Positions 38,440-48,085 of a DNA stretch of 64,000 nucleotides are shown piece after piece. This stretch comes from Gemmatimonadaceae bacterium (GTDB lineage Bacteria; Gemmatimonadota; Gemmatimonadetes; Gemmatimonadales; Gemmatimonadaceae). Every line of letters starts with the position of its first letter. Positions within the stretch are counted from its first letter, which is position 1. Below the pieces are notes generated by a model, which did not search any database, had not been told where the DNA came from, and saw only the letters and a list, made by a program, of their open reading frames with translations. Location: assembly GCA_013813715.1 (NCBI GenBank), contig JACCRF010000001.1, forward strand, positions 1 through 64,000, written 5' to 3'. The position numbers and the translations under genes were made by a program.

Positions 38440-39876
38440 GTGGAAACGGAAGAGAGAGAGGAACGCGGCTCCGGCCGCAGTCAGAACGTCGTTCACACCC
38501 TTCCGCGCTCAATGGCCTCCGTGCCCCATTTTCTGACCGGTCCCCTCGAGCGAACCGACCCGGCTGCAGGGGAGACTCAGGTGCTCGTAATAACCTCCGA
38601 CCCGGAGAGCGCGGTAACGCTCGCCGAGACGGTTCTCCGGATGACCGGTCCGGGCGGCATCGAGCTTTTCCCGGTGACGACGGCACGCCGTGCCGCGCGG
38701 CTGATGGCGGGCCGGCCAGTCCTCGCAGTGGCCGCGTCTCCGCGCGACATCCAGGACCTGGTGCGCGGCAGCCACATCAAGATGACGGGGATACGGACAA
38801 TCGTTCTGGCGTGGGCCGACGAGATACTGAATGGCGATCCGGCCGGAATCGAGGCACTCGAGTCGATTATGGGCGAGCTCCCGAATGACGCCGCGCGAGT
38901 AGTCGTCACGAGCCGGTCGGAGGGCCGAGTCAACGCCTTCGCAGAACGCTACTTGCGGCGTGCCCGTCGCGAGGTGGCCGAGGACATGGCGGGCGAGCCG
39001 ATCTCGCTTCAGTACTTGACCGTGTCGCCAACCGGCAGGGCGGCGGCTCTGCGGCGGCTCCTCGACGACCTCGATCCGCCGTCGGCGGCGGTAATCGTCA
39101 GCTCGGAGGAGGCGGAAGTCGAAGTCCGGCGAACACTGCGATTGCTAGGCTACGCCGACGATTCTTCAAGTGTGCGAGTGTCTCGCGGCCAGGTCGAGGC
39201 AGGAACGCACGCCGTCATTTTTTTCGATGTGCCAGGCGCTAGAGAGCTGATGTCGCCCGCCGTCGCCGCGTCCCCAGTGACCATCGTCGCACTGACAGAG
39301 CCGCGAGAAGTCAGTGCCATGCGAAGACTCGCTGGGGGCGAGGTGAAGCCCTTCACCCTGAGCGCTCCTGGAGCCTCAGCGCGCGAGCGGGAAGCGGCGA
39401 TCCGCCGGGAGCTCGCAGGAGTGCTCGACTCCGGGCTCGCGTCGCGCGAGGTGCTTGCGCTCGAGCCCCTGCTCGACCGGCACGATGGCATCGAAATAGC
39501 CGCTGCGGCGTTGCGGCTCCTGGAGAAAGAGCGGATGCTTCGAAAGGGCACCGGCGTTGAATCGCGGACGCGATCGGTAACACCGCCGGCGGCGGCGCCA
39601 GCTCGCGGCGGTTTCGACCGCGGCAGCAGCCCGAGCTCTCGGCCGTTCGGTGACCGTCCGCAGGGAGGTGCCGGCCGCGGTCGCGGTGGCCCGCCGCGCG
39701 GCGCAGAAAGTCCGCCCGATGCCCGCGGCCGTCCCCCGCGCAACGACCGCAGCCGTCCCCCGCGCGATGACCGTGGCCGGACTCCGCGCGATGACGACCG
39801 CCGTCCTCCACGCAATGACGGCGGCAGCCCGCCACGGGACGGATTCATGCGCCCGCCGCGGCGCGACCGTCCATGA
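38440..39876 (+). CDS. DEAD-box-helicase-like protein lacking catalytic motifs
   Basis: A 478-residue protein that follows the DEAD-box helicase plan but lacks its active-site motifs. [18 protein letters not shown] and [13 protein letters not shown] match the TPGR and LVLDEADEML regions with DEAD changed to AWADE (124-128); SAT is replaced by TSR; no Walker A AxTGxGKT is present. The second RecA-like domain ([15 protein letters not shown]) and the CsdA-type region [13 protein letters not shown] follow. The tail from about 405 is rich in RGG and RPPRDD repeats that would bind RNA. GTG with AGGAG 7 nt upstream fixes the start. Confidence 0.82.
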   Translation: METEEREERGSGRSQNVVHTLPRSMASVPHFLTGPLERTDPAAGETQVLVITSDPESAVTLAETVLRMTGPGGIELFPVTTARRAARLMAGRPVLAVAASPRDIQDLVRGSHIKMTGIRTIVLAWADEILNGDPAGIEALESIMGELPNDAARVVVTSRSEGRVNAFAERYLRRARREVAEDMAGEPISLQYLTVSPTGRAAALRRLLDDLDPPSAAVIVSSEEAEVEVRRTLRLLGYADDSSSVRVSRGQVEAGTHAVIFFDVPGARELMSPAVAASPVTIVALTEPREVSAMRRLAGGEVKPFTLSAPGASAREREAAIRRELAGVLDSGLASREVLALEPLLDRHDGIEIAAAALRLLEKERMLRKGTGVESRTRSVTPPAAAPARGGFDRGSSPSSRPFGDRPQGGAGRGRGGPPRGAESPPDARGRPPRNDRSRPPRDDRGRTPRDDDRRPPRNDGGSPPRDGFMRPPRRDRP

Positions 39877-40484
39877 CCCAGGCTTTCCATCAGACCGGAG
39901 GATGGATCGAAGTCATCGCCGGCGTGATGTTCAGCGGCAAGAGCGAGGAGTTGATTCGCCGGGTGCGACGCGCGATCATCGCACGCAAGCGCGTCCAGGT
40001 ATTCAAGTCGCATCTCGACGCCCGGTACGCGGGCATCTACAGCATTTCCAGTCACGATGGTCGAACCGTGCATGCTGTGCCCGCTGACTCGGCGGCGCAG
40101 ATCGCGCTTCAGATTGACCCGATGGCGCATGTTATCGCGATCGACGAAGCGCAGTTTCTCGACGAAGGGGTCGTTCCGCTGGTGACCTCGCTGGCGGCGC
40201 GTGGTCGCCGCGTAATCGTCGCTGGAACCGATACGGATTTCCGCGGCGAGCCATTTGGGGCGATGCCGGATCTGATGGCCATCGCAGAAGTGGTGGATAA
40301 GCTACACGCCATCTGCGTCCTCTGCGGGGGGCCGGCCAGCCGCAATCAGCGTCTCATTGGCGGGCGGCCAGCCCCCTACGACTCGCCAACGATAATGGTA
40401 GGCGGCACCGAATCCTACGAGGCGCGCTGTCGTATGTGCTTCTCGATTCCGCGAAGGGACGCCCATCAGGCGTCGCTGCTTTGA
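39873..40484 (+). CDS. tdk: Thymidine kinase
   Basis: A 203-residue type II thymidine kinase making dTMP from thymidine and ATP. It has the P-loop [10 protein letters not shown], the catalytic/base region [11 protein letters not shown], the lasso loop with [10 protein letters not shown] and a CxxC zinc pair (CVLC and CRMC). It overlaps the DEAD-like gene by ATGA and is presumably cotranscribed with it. Together with the thymidine phosphorylase at 14371 it gives thymidine salvage and breakdown. Confidence 0.95.
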   Translation: MTQAFHQTGGWIEVIAGVMFSGKSEELIRRVRRAIIARKRVQVFKSHLDARYAGIYSISSHDGRTVHAVPADSAAQIALQIDPMAHVIAIDEAQFLDEGVVPLVTSLAARGRRVIVAGTDTDFRGEPFGAMPDLMAIAEVVDKLHAICVLCGGPASRNQRLIGGRPAPYDSPTIMVGGTESYEARCRMCFSIPRRDAHQASLL

Positions 40485-40489
40485 CGGGT

Positions 40490-40523
40490 GGAAAGCGATC
40501 GGGCGGATTGAACGGATCAGGGG
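40490..40523 (+). repeat. Dispersed 34-bp repeat, copy 1
   Basis: GGAAAGCGATCGGGCGGATT followed by GAACGGATCAGGG. A second copy at 45397-45430 differs by one inserted T and one G-to-A change. Both copies lie in the same orientation in gaps, between tdk and coaE here. No flanking duplications or open frame are visible, so it may be a short interspersed repeat or the edge of a decayed element. Confidence 0.65.
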
Positions 40524-40699
40524 CAGAATCGATTGATGGAAAGATCGCTGGTGCCGGTACACCCCGAGTTTCATCGTTAGCGGCTCCGTCGCTTATCCGC
40601 AACAATCCGCCAAATCGCTTTCCCCGTAAACATCAGATGTTCACCGGCGGGTTATTTTCTGTATGTCCATCCACGGGAATGTTTTACCTTAGTTGGGTC

Positions 40700-40705
40700 T
40701 ATAAC
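40700..40705 (+). promoter_or_regulatory. Candidate -10 box close to the coaE start
   Basis: TATAAC lies 12 bp before the coaE ATG. If used, transcription would begin about 5 nt before the start codon, giving an almost leaderless message; no Shine-Dalgarno sequence is seen (CCCCCCTGACCG precedes the ATG). The -35 position has only a weak match. Confidence 0.35.
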
Positions 40706-40716
40706 CCCCCTGACCG

Positions 40717-41346
40717 ATGCGTGTAATTGGGCTGACCGGAAACATTGCCAGCGGCAAGACGGCGGTTTCCGATCTCCTCGCCGAGCGAGGAGCGACGATA
40801 ATTGATGCGGACGTACTTTCACGCGAAGCCGTGAAGCGCGGCTCTGGCGCCCTCGAAGCAATTGAGCGCCGCTGGGGACCGCAGGTGCTCGCGGACGACG
40901 GTAACCTCGACCGTGCGTCTCTCAGAAGCATCGTCTTCAAGGACCAGTCCGAGCTGGACGCCTTGAACGACATCGTCCACCCCGAAGTGCTCCGCCTGAG
41001 GGATGTGGGAATCGAGGCCGCTCGTACACGAGGCGCGCAACTGGCCGTTTGCGTCATCCCGCTGCTCTTCGAGCGACACCACACTGGCGAGTTCGATGCG
41101 ATTGTCCTTGTGGACGCTCCTCGCGCGATGCGCCTCGAGCGCATCATGCGCGACCGTGGCCTCGACGAAACCGAGGCCATGAACATGATCGCGGCGCAAA
41201 TGCCCGCCGACCTCAAGCGGGCGCGCGCCGACCACGTGATAGAGAACTCGGGGACGCTCGAGGAGCTCGAGGTCGAGGTCGGCCGTTTATGGGAGTCCCT
41301 CGGCGGCAACGGCGTCTCCAGACTCGATACCGCGAACGCACGCTGA
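40717..41346 (+). CDS. coaE: Dephospho-CoA kinase
   Basis: A 209-residue CoaE, the last step of CoA synthesis (phosphorylation of dephospho-CoA at the 3'-hydroxyl). P-loop GLTGNIASGKTAVSDLL, then IDADVLSREAVKRGSGAL and the DVGIEAARTRGAQLAVCVIP and VLVDAPRAMRLERIMRDRG regions of the family. It stands alone, preceded by a 232-bp gap that holds the 34-bp repeat. Length is normal. Confidence 0.95.
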   Translation: MRVIGLTGNIASGKTAVSDLLAERGATIIDADVLSREAVKRGSGALEAIERRWGPQVLADDGNLDRASLRSIVFKDQSELDALNDIVHPEVLRLRDVGIEAARTRGAQLAVCVIPLLFERHHTGEFDAIVLVDAPRAMRLERIMRDRGLDETEAMNMIAAQMPADLKRARADHVIENSGTLEELEVEVGRLWESLGGNGVSRLDTANAR

Positions 41347-41432
41347 TATCTTCCCCGCGCATCCGGCAGCGCCCGGCAATTTCTCCAATACGGTCGCGTA
41401 GCGCGCCGGGCTAAACCCGAAGAGGAGCGATA

Positions 41433-41816
41433 GTGGCGAGCATACCCGACGATCTCAGGTACACGGAAGAGCACGAGTACGTGCGCACCACAGGGGACGG
41501 GGTCGTCGAAATAGGCATCACGGACTACGCGCAGGGAGAGCTGGGTGACGTCGTCTACGTCGAGCTTCCGACCGCGGGTACCCGGCTCGGCGCGCACGAC
41601 GTGTTTGGGACCATCGAAGCGGTAAAGGCAGTGTCCGAGCTTTTCTCGCCGCTTGCGGGCGAGGTGACGGAGGTCAACTCGCGGCTCGATCAGGAGCCCG
41701 CGCTCGTGAATGGCGATCCGTACGGGGCTGGATGGATGATCCGTATGCGCCTCGACGATGTAGCCGCTGCGGAGTCTCTACTGGACGCTGAGGGTTACCG
41801 CAAGATCATCGGGTAG
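41433..41816 (+). CDS. gcvH: Glycine cleavage system H protein
   Basis: A 127-residue lipoyl carrier with the lipoylation site Lys-65 in GTIEAVKAVSELFSP. It carries the aminomethyl group between GcvP and GcvT. The GTG start has GAGGAG 6 nt upstream. The other components are not in an operon with it: gcvP is on the opposite strand beyond the HU gene and gcvT is not in this window. Confidence 0.96.
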   Translation: MASIPDDLRYTEEHEYVRTTGDGVVEIGITDYAQGELGDVVYVELPTAGTRLGAHDVFGTIEAVKAVSELFSPLAGEVTEVNSRLDQEPALVNGDPYGAGWMIRMRLDDVAAAESLLDAEGYRKIIG

Positions 41817-41932
41817 GCCAATCCCGATTCAGCCGGCAGCAGGCATCGCCCATCGAGCCGGCCGCCGGCGGCGAGGTCGTTTGTTCCGCCCTTCCCAGCA
41901 CGAATATCGCCGTATGCCGGGATGTACTGTGT

Positions 41933-42217
41933 TCAGCGAAGCGCTTCCTTGAAGCTGACTCCCGCCCTGAAACCCGGGATCTTGCGTGCCTTCACCTTTA
42001 CCGTCCGGCCGGTGAATACGCTGTTTACCTCACGAGCCTTGTGGGAGCGCCGGTCGAACGTGCCGAATCCAGCGATCGTGACCTTGCCCCCTCGCTTCAC
42101 CTGCCGGGCGATGACACCGTCTTGAGGATCGAAAATGGCGTCGACTACGCGCTTGACGTGTGTCGGCCGCAGCTTTGTCTGTTTCTGCAGCGCTTCCAGC
42201 ATTTCCGCCTTGTTCAT
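41933..42217 (-). CDS. HU/IHF family DNA-binding protein
   Basis: A 94-residue HU-type histone-like protein with KAEMLEALQKQTKL, VTIAGFGTFDRRSHKAREVN and the basic arm end VKVKARKIPGFRAG. It bends DNA and compacts the nucleoid. It lies between gcvH (convergent) and gcvP (same strand). The start ATG is the family's usual MNKAE. Confidence 0.94.
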   Translation of the reverse strand: MNKAEMLEALQKQTKLRPTHVKRVVDAIFDPQDGVIARQVKRGGKVTIAGFGTFDRRSHKAREVNSVFTGRTVKVKARKIPGFRAGVSFKEALR

Positions 42218-42380
42218 ACCGGCTCCATGAGCAGCATTGTGGCGTGATGCGCAAGCGGTTTGGCCCGCATGCCGGACTCGCTAAAGTAGTGCTGCAGGCC
42301 AGTGACTGCCAGCGAGAAGATCTCCCGACGCGAGCGTTCCGCAATCTGTTTTCTTGTCCGTCCCTTCTCTGGTTCTGTGT

Positions 42381-45269
42381 CTAAACAGCGTAGGCGTCGG
42401 TCGGCGGACACGAGCAGATCAGGTTCCGGTCGCCATACGCGCTTTCGACGCGCGCAACCGCGGGCCAGAACTTGTAATCACGCGACCTCTCTGCAGGAAA
42501 CGCCGCCTTTTCCCGTGTGTACGGGTATTCCCATTCGCTGGCGGTGACCCTCTCGAGAGTGTGGGGCGCATTCTTGAGGACGTTGTTCTTTCGGTCGGCC
42601 GCCCCCCGCTCGATGTCACGGATCTCCTCGCGAATCGAGATCATCGCGTCGCAGAACCGGTCCAGCTCGGCCCGGGACTCGCTCTCCGTCGGCTCGATCA
42701 TCAGCGTCCCAGCCACCGGAAACGAGACCGTGGGGGCGTGGAAGCCGTAGTCCATGAGGCGCTTCGCGATGTCCTCCACCTCGACACCGCTCGTTGGTCT
42801 CACGACGCGGGTATCCACTATGCATTCATGGGCGATAGTGCCGTGCGATCCCTTGTAGAGAACCGGAAAGTGCGGCTCAAGGCGGCGCGCTACGTAGTTC
42901 GCGCTGAGAATCGCCACTTTTGTCGCCTGCGTGAGTCCGTCGCCGCCCATGAGGCGAATATACGCCTGAGATATAGGCAGAATGCTGGAACTGCCCCAGG
43001 GTGCGCCCGACACCGCGCCGACCGTTGTCCGCCCCTGCTGCGCGATGACCGCGTGTCCCGGAAGAAAAGGCACGAGATGCTTCGCGACGCCAATGGGCCC
43101 CATGCCCGGGCCGCCACCGCCATGCGGAATGCAGAAGGTCTTGTGCAGATTGAGATGACAGACGTCCGCGCCGATGTCACCCGGACGGCAGAGGCCGACC
43201 ATCGCGTTCATGTTCGCGCCGTCCATGTAGACCTGGCCGCCGAACTCGTGAATGATTTGACATATGTCGACGATCCCTTCCTCGAACACGCCGTGGGTGG
43301 AGGGATACGTGACCATCAGCGCCGCCAGATCGTCGCGATGCTCTTCGGCTTTCGCGCGCAGATCCGCCATATCGATGTTGCCGCGCACATCCGTCTTCAC
43401 GACGACGACGCTCATGCCCGCCATCACTGCACTTGCCGGATTGGTTCCATGCGCTGACTGAGGCGTCAGGCAGACATCGCGGTGACGCTGGCCTTTCGAA
43501 GCATGGTAAGCGTGTATCGCCAAAAGGCCGGCATACTCGCCCTGCGAACCGGCGTTCGGCTGAAGCGAGACCGCTGCAAAGCCGGTGATCTCGGCGAGCG
43601 CACCTTCCAGATCCTGAAAGAGGTGCTGGTATCCCTCTGTCTGGTCCACCGGCGCGAAGGGATGGATTTTCGAGAAGCCTGGCCACGTGATCGGCATCAT
43701 CTCCGCCGTCGCGTTGAGCTTCATCGTGCATGAGCCGAGCGGAATCATGGAGTGCACGAGCGAGAGATCGCGCGATTGCAGCCGGTTCATGTAACGGAGC
43801 AGCTCCGTCTCCGATCGGTGCGTGTTGAACACCGGATGCTCGAGGTAGGGCGTCGTTCGCTTGAATCGCTCGTCGTAGCGTGGGTCGGCGCCCTCCGCGA
43901 CCGTGGCCGGCGTCATATCCGCACTCCCTCCAAAGACGGCGAAGAGATTCGCGAGGTCGTGCTCGTCCACCGTCTCGTCGAGGGCAATGCAGACCGAGTG
44001 ATCGCCCACCTCCCTCAGGTTTATCCGGCGCGCGAGCGCGGCGGACATCAGTTCGGCGGAATTCCTAGCGCCGACCTCTACGCGGATGGTATCGAAATAG
44101 TCTTCATGCGCGATCGCGAAGCCTAGCCGCCGCAATCCCTCGGCGAGAATTGTCGCCAACTGGTGGACACGCGACGCGATGCGCCGAAGGCCGTCCGCGC
44201 CATGATATACCGCGTACATGCTTGCCACTACGGCCAGGAGCACCTGCGCAGTGCAGACATTGCTCGTCGCTTTCTCACGGCGGATGTGCTGCTCGCGCGT
44301 TTGGAGCGCCATCCGCAGCGCGGGACGTCCGTCCGCATCCCGCGAGACGCCAATGATCCGGCCGGGAATCTGGCGCTTGAACTCGTCCCGCGTCGCGAAA
44401 TAGGCGGCATGCGGTCCGCCGTATCCCAGCGGAACGCCAAAACGCTGGGTGTTGCCGACGACGATATCGGCGCCCCATTCACCCGGTGGTATCAGCAGTG
44501 TGAGCGCAAGCAGGTCGGCGGCGACCGTGACGAGGGCCCGCACGGCGTGGGCTCGCTCGCACAGGTCACGGTAATCGATTACCGCCCCATCGGTCGCTGG
44601 ATACTGGACGAGCACCCCGAACACATCCTCGCCGATCGACTCGGACAGGCAGTCGCCGACTCTCACCATAAGCCCGCGGGCCGCGGCACGAGTCTTCACG
44701 ACGTCAATGGTCTGCGGGTGGCAAGCGTCGGAAACGAAAAAAGTCTCCCTGCCCTCCTTTCCCCGGATGCCATAGCTCATCGTCATCGCCTCGGCGGCAG
44801 CGGTGGCTTCGTCGAGCAGCGACGCGTTGGCGATCTGCATCGCCGTGAGGTCGATGACCACCGTCTGAAAATTGAGCAGTGCTTCGAGGCGGCCCTGCGC
44901 GATCTCGGCCTGGTACGGCGTGTAGGCGGTGTACCATGCCGGGTTCTCGAGCACGTTCCGCTGTATGACGGGAGGTGTGATGCAGTCAGAGTATCCCATC
45001 CCGATGAACGATCGGAATACCTTGTTTGCCGCAGCCATTTCGCGGAATTCCGAGAGCACCTGGTGCTCGGCCCTTCCCGCCGGCAGGGCCAGCCCGCCGC
45101 GGAATCGAATCTTCTCCGGGATCGTCGCGTCAATGAGCTCGTCGAGCGAGCTGAACTCCAGAGTCGCGACCATTGCTTCGATATCTTCGGCACCCGGTCC
45201 GACGTGACGCGGAACGAAGGAGTCGGCGGGAGCGAGTGGGTTACGGATGTGCTTGATTGTCGTGGCCAT
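42381..45269 (-). CDS. gcvP: Glycine dehydrogenase (decarboxylating), GcvP
   Basis: The single-chain 962-residue P protein, which decarboxylates glycine and passes aminomethyl to lipoyl-GcvH. It starts with [15 protein letters not shown] and [18 protein letters not shown], and the PLP lysine lies in [18 protein letters not shown]. Two homologous halves are fused, unlike the two-chain GcvPA/PB of Firmicutes. A lipoate ligase gene is divergent from it across a 316-bp gap. Confidence 0.97.
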   Translation of the reverse strand: MATTIKHIRNPLAPADSFVPRHVGPGAEDIEAMVATLEFSSLDELIDATIPEKIRFRGGLALPAGRAEHQVLSEFREMAAANKVFRSFIGMGYSDCITPPVIQRNVLENPAWYTAYTPYQAEIAQGRLEALLNFQTVVIDLTAMQIANASLLDEATAAAEAMTMSYGIRGKEGRETFFVSDACHPQTIDVVKTRAAARGLMVRVGDCLSESIGEDVFGVLVQYPATDGAVIDYRDLCERAHAVRALVTVAADLLALTLLIPPGEWGADIVVGNTQRFGVPLGYGGPHAAYFATRDEFKRQIPGRIIGVSRDADGRPALRMALQTREQHIRREKATSNVCTAQVLLAVVASMYAVYHGADGLRRIASRVHQLATILAEGLRRLGFAIAHEDYFDTIRVEVGARNSAELMSAALARRINLREVGDHSVCIALDETVDEHDLANLFAVFGGSADMTPATVAEGADPRYDERFKRTTPYLEHPVFNTHRSETELLRYMNRLQSRDLSLVHSMIPLGSCTMKLNATAEMMPITWPGFSKIHPFAPVDQTEGYQHLFQDLEGALAEITGFAAVSLQPNAGSQGEYAGLLAIHAYHASKGQRHRDVCLTPQSAHGTNPASAVMAGMSVVVVKTDVRGNIDMADLRAKAEEHRDDLAALMVTYPSTHGVFEEGIVDICQIIHEFGGQVYMDGANMNAMVGLCRPGDIGADVCHLNLHKTFCIPHGGGGPGMGPIGVAKHLVPFLPGHAVIAQQGRTTVGAVSGAPWGSSSILPISQAYIRLMGGDGLTQATKVAILSANYVARRLEPHFPVLYKGSHGTIAHECIVDTRVVRPTSGVEVEDIAKRLMDYGFHAPTVSFPVAGTLMIEPTESESRAELDRFCDAMISIREEIRDIERGAADRKNNVLKNAPHTLERVTASEWEYPYTREKAAFPAERSRDYKFWPAVARVESAYGDRNLICSCPPTDAYAV

Positions 45270-45585
45270 GGTGAGGTCAATTTAACAGTTCATGGCGGAG
45301 TTTAGGGATGTGCTTCGAACTACGGAACCGAGAACAACCAGGCTGCCGGCGCTGGCTCGGTAGGGCGCTACCTGCCGCCGGCTGAGCCAGACTGCTGGAA
45401 ATGCGATCGAGCGGATTGAACGGATCAGGGACGGGATGGAGACATTTGTGGTCGAGACTGACTCCGGGAGTCCAACATGCGTCGTTCTGGTCGCGCCGGA
45501 AGCCGGCAGCGCCTTTTGTGGCCGATAGCCGGCAGCAGGGTAGTTCTATTTTCTGTTCTTTCACTCGATCAGCGTGGAAGATGGC
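45270..45585. other. Gap between gcvP and lplA with hairpin and repeat
   Basis: This 316-bp divergent gap holds no gene. It contains a nested inverted repeat (CTGGCTC at 45352-45358 with GAGCCAG at 45384-45390, and inside it GGTAG/CTACC around GGCG), the second copy of the 34-bp repeat (45397-45430) and several GCCGGC words. It must hold the promoters of both genes; I see no clear -35/-10 pair and no glycine-riboswitch consensus on the gcvP side. Confidence 0.5.
45397..45430 (+). repeat. Dispersed 34-bp repeat, copy 2
   Basis: GGAAATGCGATCGAGCGGAT followed by TGAACGGATCAGGG, matching 40490-40523 at all but one substitution and one inserted base. Here it lies about 155 bp before the lipoate ligase gene, in the same orientation relative to the next plus-strand gene as copy 1. 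Confidence 0.65.
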
Positions 45586-46380
45586 ATGAATGATCATCGC
45601 CCCCGTCAACGATGGCGGCTGCTCCTCGTTCCGCCGCGATCGGGCGCAGAGAACATGGCGCGCGACGCGGCACTGATGGGTCGCGCCGGGACGACCGGGG
45701 AGACGGTGTTTTCCGTTTACTCATGGACCTTTCCGACACTGTCGCTGGGACGGAACGAGGAGGCGCGCGGCCGCTACGACCTCAACCTGATCAGTGCCCG
45801 GGGAATCGACGTCGTTCGGCGGCCCACCGGCGGCCGGGCGTTGCTCCACCATCGCGAAGTCACATACAGCGTCACGGCTCCGATCGATCCCCGCGTACCG
45901 CTGCGTGAGTCCTGCCATCGCATCAACGCCGTCCTGGCGGCGGGGCTCGCGGCGCTCGGAGCGCCAGTCGCGGAGGCCGATCCCAAAGAACGGACGCCTG
46001 CGCCAGGCGCTACCCCCTGCTTCGCCGCGCCCGCCCGGGGAGAGCTCGTCGCCGGAGGGCGAAAGCTCGTCGGCAGCGCGCAGTGGCGGAATAACGGAGC
46101 GCTGTTGCAGCATGGCTCAATTCTCATCCACGACGACCAATCGTCGATCGCCGGCCTTGCCATCGGCAGTCCGCTTACCGCGGCATCGGCTCGCCCAGCG
46201 ACACTTGCTTCCCTCCTTGGATATGCGCCCACGCTGGATGACGTCGCGGCGGCGCTCTTCGGCGCGGTGCGAGCGCTCGAGGATGCGGAACCAACCGAGA
46301 TGGACGAGGACGAGATCCGCGCAACAGCATTGACGCTCGTCCAACGATACAAAAGCGAACGGTGGACGTGGCGGCGGTGA
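45586..46380 (+). CDS. lplA: Lipoate-protein ligase A family protein
   Basis: A 264-residue BPL/LplA-fold protein attaching lipoate or octanoate to E2/GcvH lysines. Family features: VFSVYSWTFPTLSLGRNE, VVRRPTGGRALLHHREVTYS (the RRxxGGxxxxH core), and GRKLVGSAQWRNNGALLQHG with the catalytic lysine. Bacterial relatives include LipM-like octanoyl transferases, so transferase activity is possible. The ATG at 45586 has GGAAG 5 nt upstream; a GTG 12 nt earlier is the alternative. Its neighbour gcvP needs lipoyl-GcvH. Confidence 0.9.
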   Translation: MNDHRPRQRWRLLLVPPRSGAENMARDAALMGRAGTTGETVFSVYSWTFPTLSLGRNEEARGRYDLNLISARGIDVVRRPTGGRALLHHREVTYSVTAPIDPRVPLRESCHRINAVLAAGLAALGAPVAEADPKERTPAPGATPCFAAPARGELVAGGRKLVGSAQWRNNGALLQHGSILIHDDQSSIAGLAIGSPLTAASARPATLASLLGYAPTLDDVAAALFGAVRALEDAEPTEMDEDEIRATALTLVQRYKSERWTWRR

Positions 46381-46399
46381 GCACGCAACTTAGTGAGAC

Positions 46400-48082
46400 G
46401 TGACGATTCGCATCCTGGCATGCTTGTCTCTTCTAACGGCGTCTGCGGTTGGGTGCAGCGGCGGCGATATGGCGCTTGATCGAGGTGCAGCGTCAGAGGA
46501 TGGCGGCACGCTGGTGATCTCGACGGGCGGTGATCCGGACATTCTTTTCCCGCCGCTTACGAGTACGATTCCAGGAAAGATCATCAACGACCTGGTATTC
46601 GATCATCTCGCCGAGATCGGGGATTCACTGAATACCGTCGGTGACGCCGGTTTCGAACCGCGCCTCGCGCGGAGCTGGGAGTGGGCCCGCGACTCGCTGT
46701 CCATTGCGTTCCATCTCGATCCCGCGGCAAAGTGGCACGACGGTATACCGGTGAGCGCCAGCGACGTCCAATTCACGCATCGCGTTTACTCGGATTCGGC
46801 CTCCGGCTCCCCTTTCGCCTCGGTTGTCGCGAGCATCGATTCGGTGAGCGTTCGCGACAGTCTCACTGCTGTGTTCTGGTTCGAGTCGCGGTCACCTCTT
46901 CAGTTCTTCGATGCCGTGTATCCGATGTCGATTCTTCCTCAACACGCTGTCGGGGCGGTGCGCGGACCGGCGCTGAGGACGGCGGCGGTTGCCCGCGCAC
47001 CGGTCGGAAGTGGTCGGTTCAGATTCGTGCGGTGGCGCGCCGGCTCGGCGGTCGAGCTCGTCGCCGACCCCGGGAACTACCGCGGGCGGCCGCATCTCGA
47101 CCGCGTGCTGATGACGATCGCGCCCGACTTCAACACCGCCCTCACGAGAGTGCTCGGCGGCGAAGCCGACATGCTGGAGCAGGTGCCGATGGTGAACGTC
47201 GCGCAGCTCGCGGCCAATCCGCAGTTGCGCGCAATAGCGTCGCCCGGCCTCGACTACAACTTCATTCAATTTAATCTTCGTGACCCGAAGAACCGGTCGC
47301 GTGCGCATCCCGTGTTTGGTGACCGTGCCATGCGCCGCGCGCTCACGCTGGCTGTGAACCGCGGCCCGACGGTGAGGAACGTGTACGATACTCTCGCCTC
47401 GCTGGCCGTCGGCCCGACTGTGAGAGCTTACCCCACTACCGATACTGCTCTTCGTCAGATTCCACATGCACCCCACGAGGCCCGCAGGATTCTCGACTCG
47501 CTCGGCTGGAAGAAGGCAAAGGGTGGGGGCGTTCGCGAACGCAACGGCCGCCCGCTCCAGTTCACCCTCTCCGTTCCGAGCTCGAGCAAGGCCAGAATAA
47601 ACATGGCGGTTCTCGTCCAGGATCAGCTGAAGCAAGTCGGAGTAAAGCTCGTCATTGACCGCCTCGAGTTCGCCGCGTTCATCGACAGGGAGACGCGCCG
47701 GGACTTCGATGCGGTTTTCGGCGGCTGGCATGCGGAGGCCAGTCCGGGTGGTATTCGCCAGACGTGGGGCAGCGCCGGCTCGCGTGCCGGCGGCGGATCG
47801 AACTACGGATCGTACGAGAATCCTGTGTTCGACGCGCAAGTGGACAGCGCGCTCAACAGTACGACCGCGGCCGCGCGCCGCAGGTGGTTCACCGCGGCCT
47901 ACAGGACGATCATCGACGACGCCCCCGCGATCTGGATGGCGGAGCCGCACCGCGTGATGGCGCTGCACCGCCGCATCGATGCGGTACGAATGCGGCCCGA
48001 CGCGTGGTGGGCGCACGTCGGCGAATGGTCGATTCCCCGAAGTAGACGTATCGCGCGCGATCGCACCATCGCGGCGCAGTAA
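46400..48082 (+). CDS. Peptide ABC transporter substrate-binding lipoprotein
   Basis: A 560-residue family-5 extracellular binding protein. The N-terminus is a lipoprotein signal ending in lipobox ASAVGC; the mature part has LVISTGGDPDILFPPLTST, LEQVPMVNVAQLAANP and WHDGIPVSASDVQFTHRVYS, the usual SBP_bac_5 signature region. It delivers di- or oligopeptides (or other ligands such as nickel or sugars) to the permease encoded next. It begins with GTG 19 bp after lplA and is the first of five transporter genes. Confidence 0.92.
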   Translation: MTIRILACLSLLTASAVGCSGGDMALDRGAASEDGGTLVISTGGDPDILFPPLTSTIPGKIINDLVFDHLAEIGDSLNTVGDAGFEPRLARSWEWARDSLSIAFHLDPAAKWHDGIPVSASDVQFTHRVYSDSASGSPFASVVASIDSVSVRDSLTAVFWFESRSPLQFFDAVYPMSILPQHAVGAVRGPALRTAAVARAPVGSGRFRFVRWRAGSAVELVADPGNYRGRPHLDRVLMTIAPDFNTALTRVLGGEADMLEQVPMVNVAQLAANPQLRAIASPGLDYNFIQFNLRDPKNRSRAHPVFGDRAMRRALTLAVNRGPTVRNVYDTLASLAVGPTVRAYPTTDTALRQIPHAPHEARRILDSLGWKKAKGGGVRERNGRPLQFTLSVPSSSKARINMAVLVQDQLKQVGVKLVIDRLEFAAFIDRETRRDFDAVFGGWHAEASPGGIRQTWGSAGSRAGGGSNYGSYENPVFDAQVDSALNSTTAAARRRWFTAAYRTIIDDAPAIWMAEPHRVMALHRRIDAVRMRPDAWWAHVGEWSIPRSRRIARDRTIAAQ

Positions 48083-48085
48083 CGA

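Noticed and set aside
45270..45400. Glycine riboswitch upstream of gcvP
   Set aside because: I looked for the paired GGA/GAG-type consensus of the tandem aptamer and did not find it; only a simple hairpin is present.
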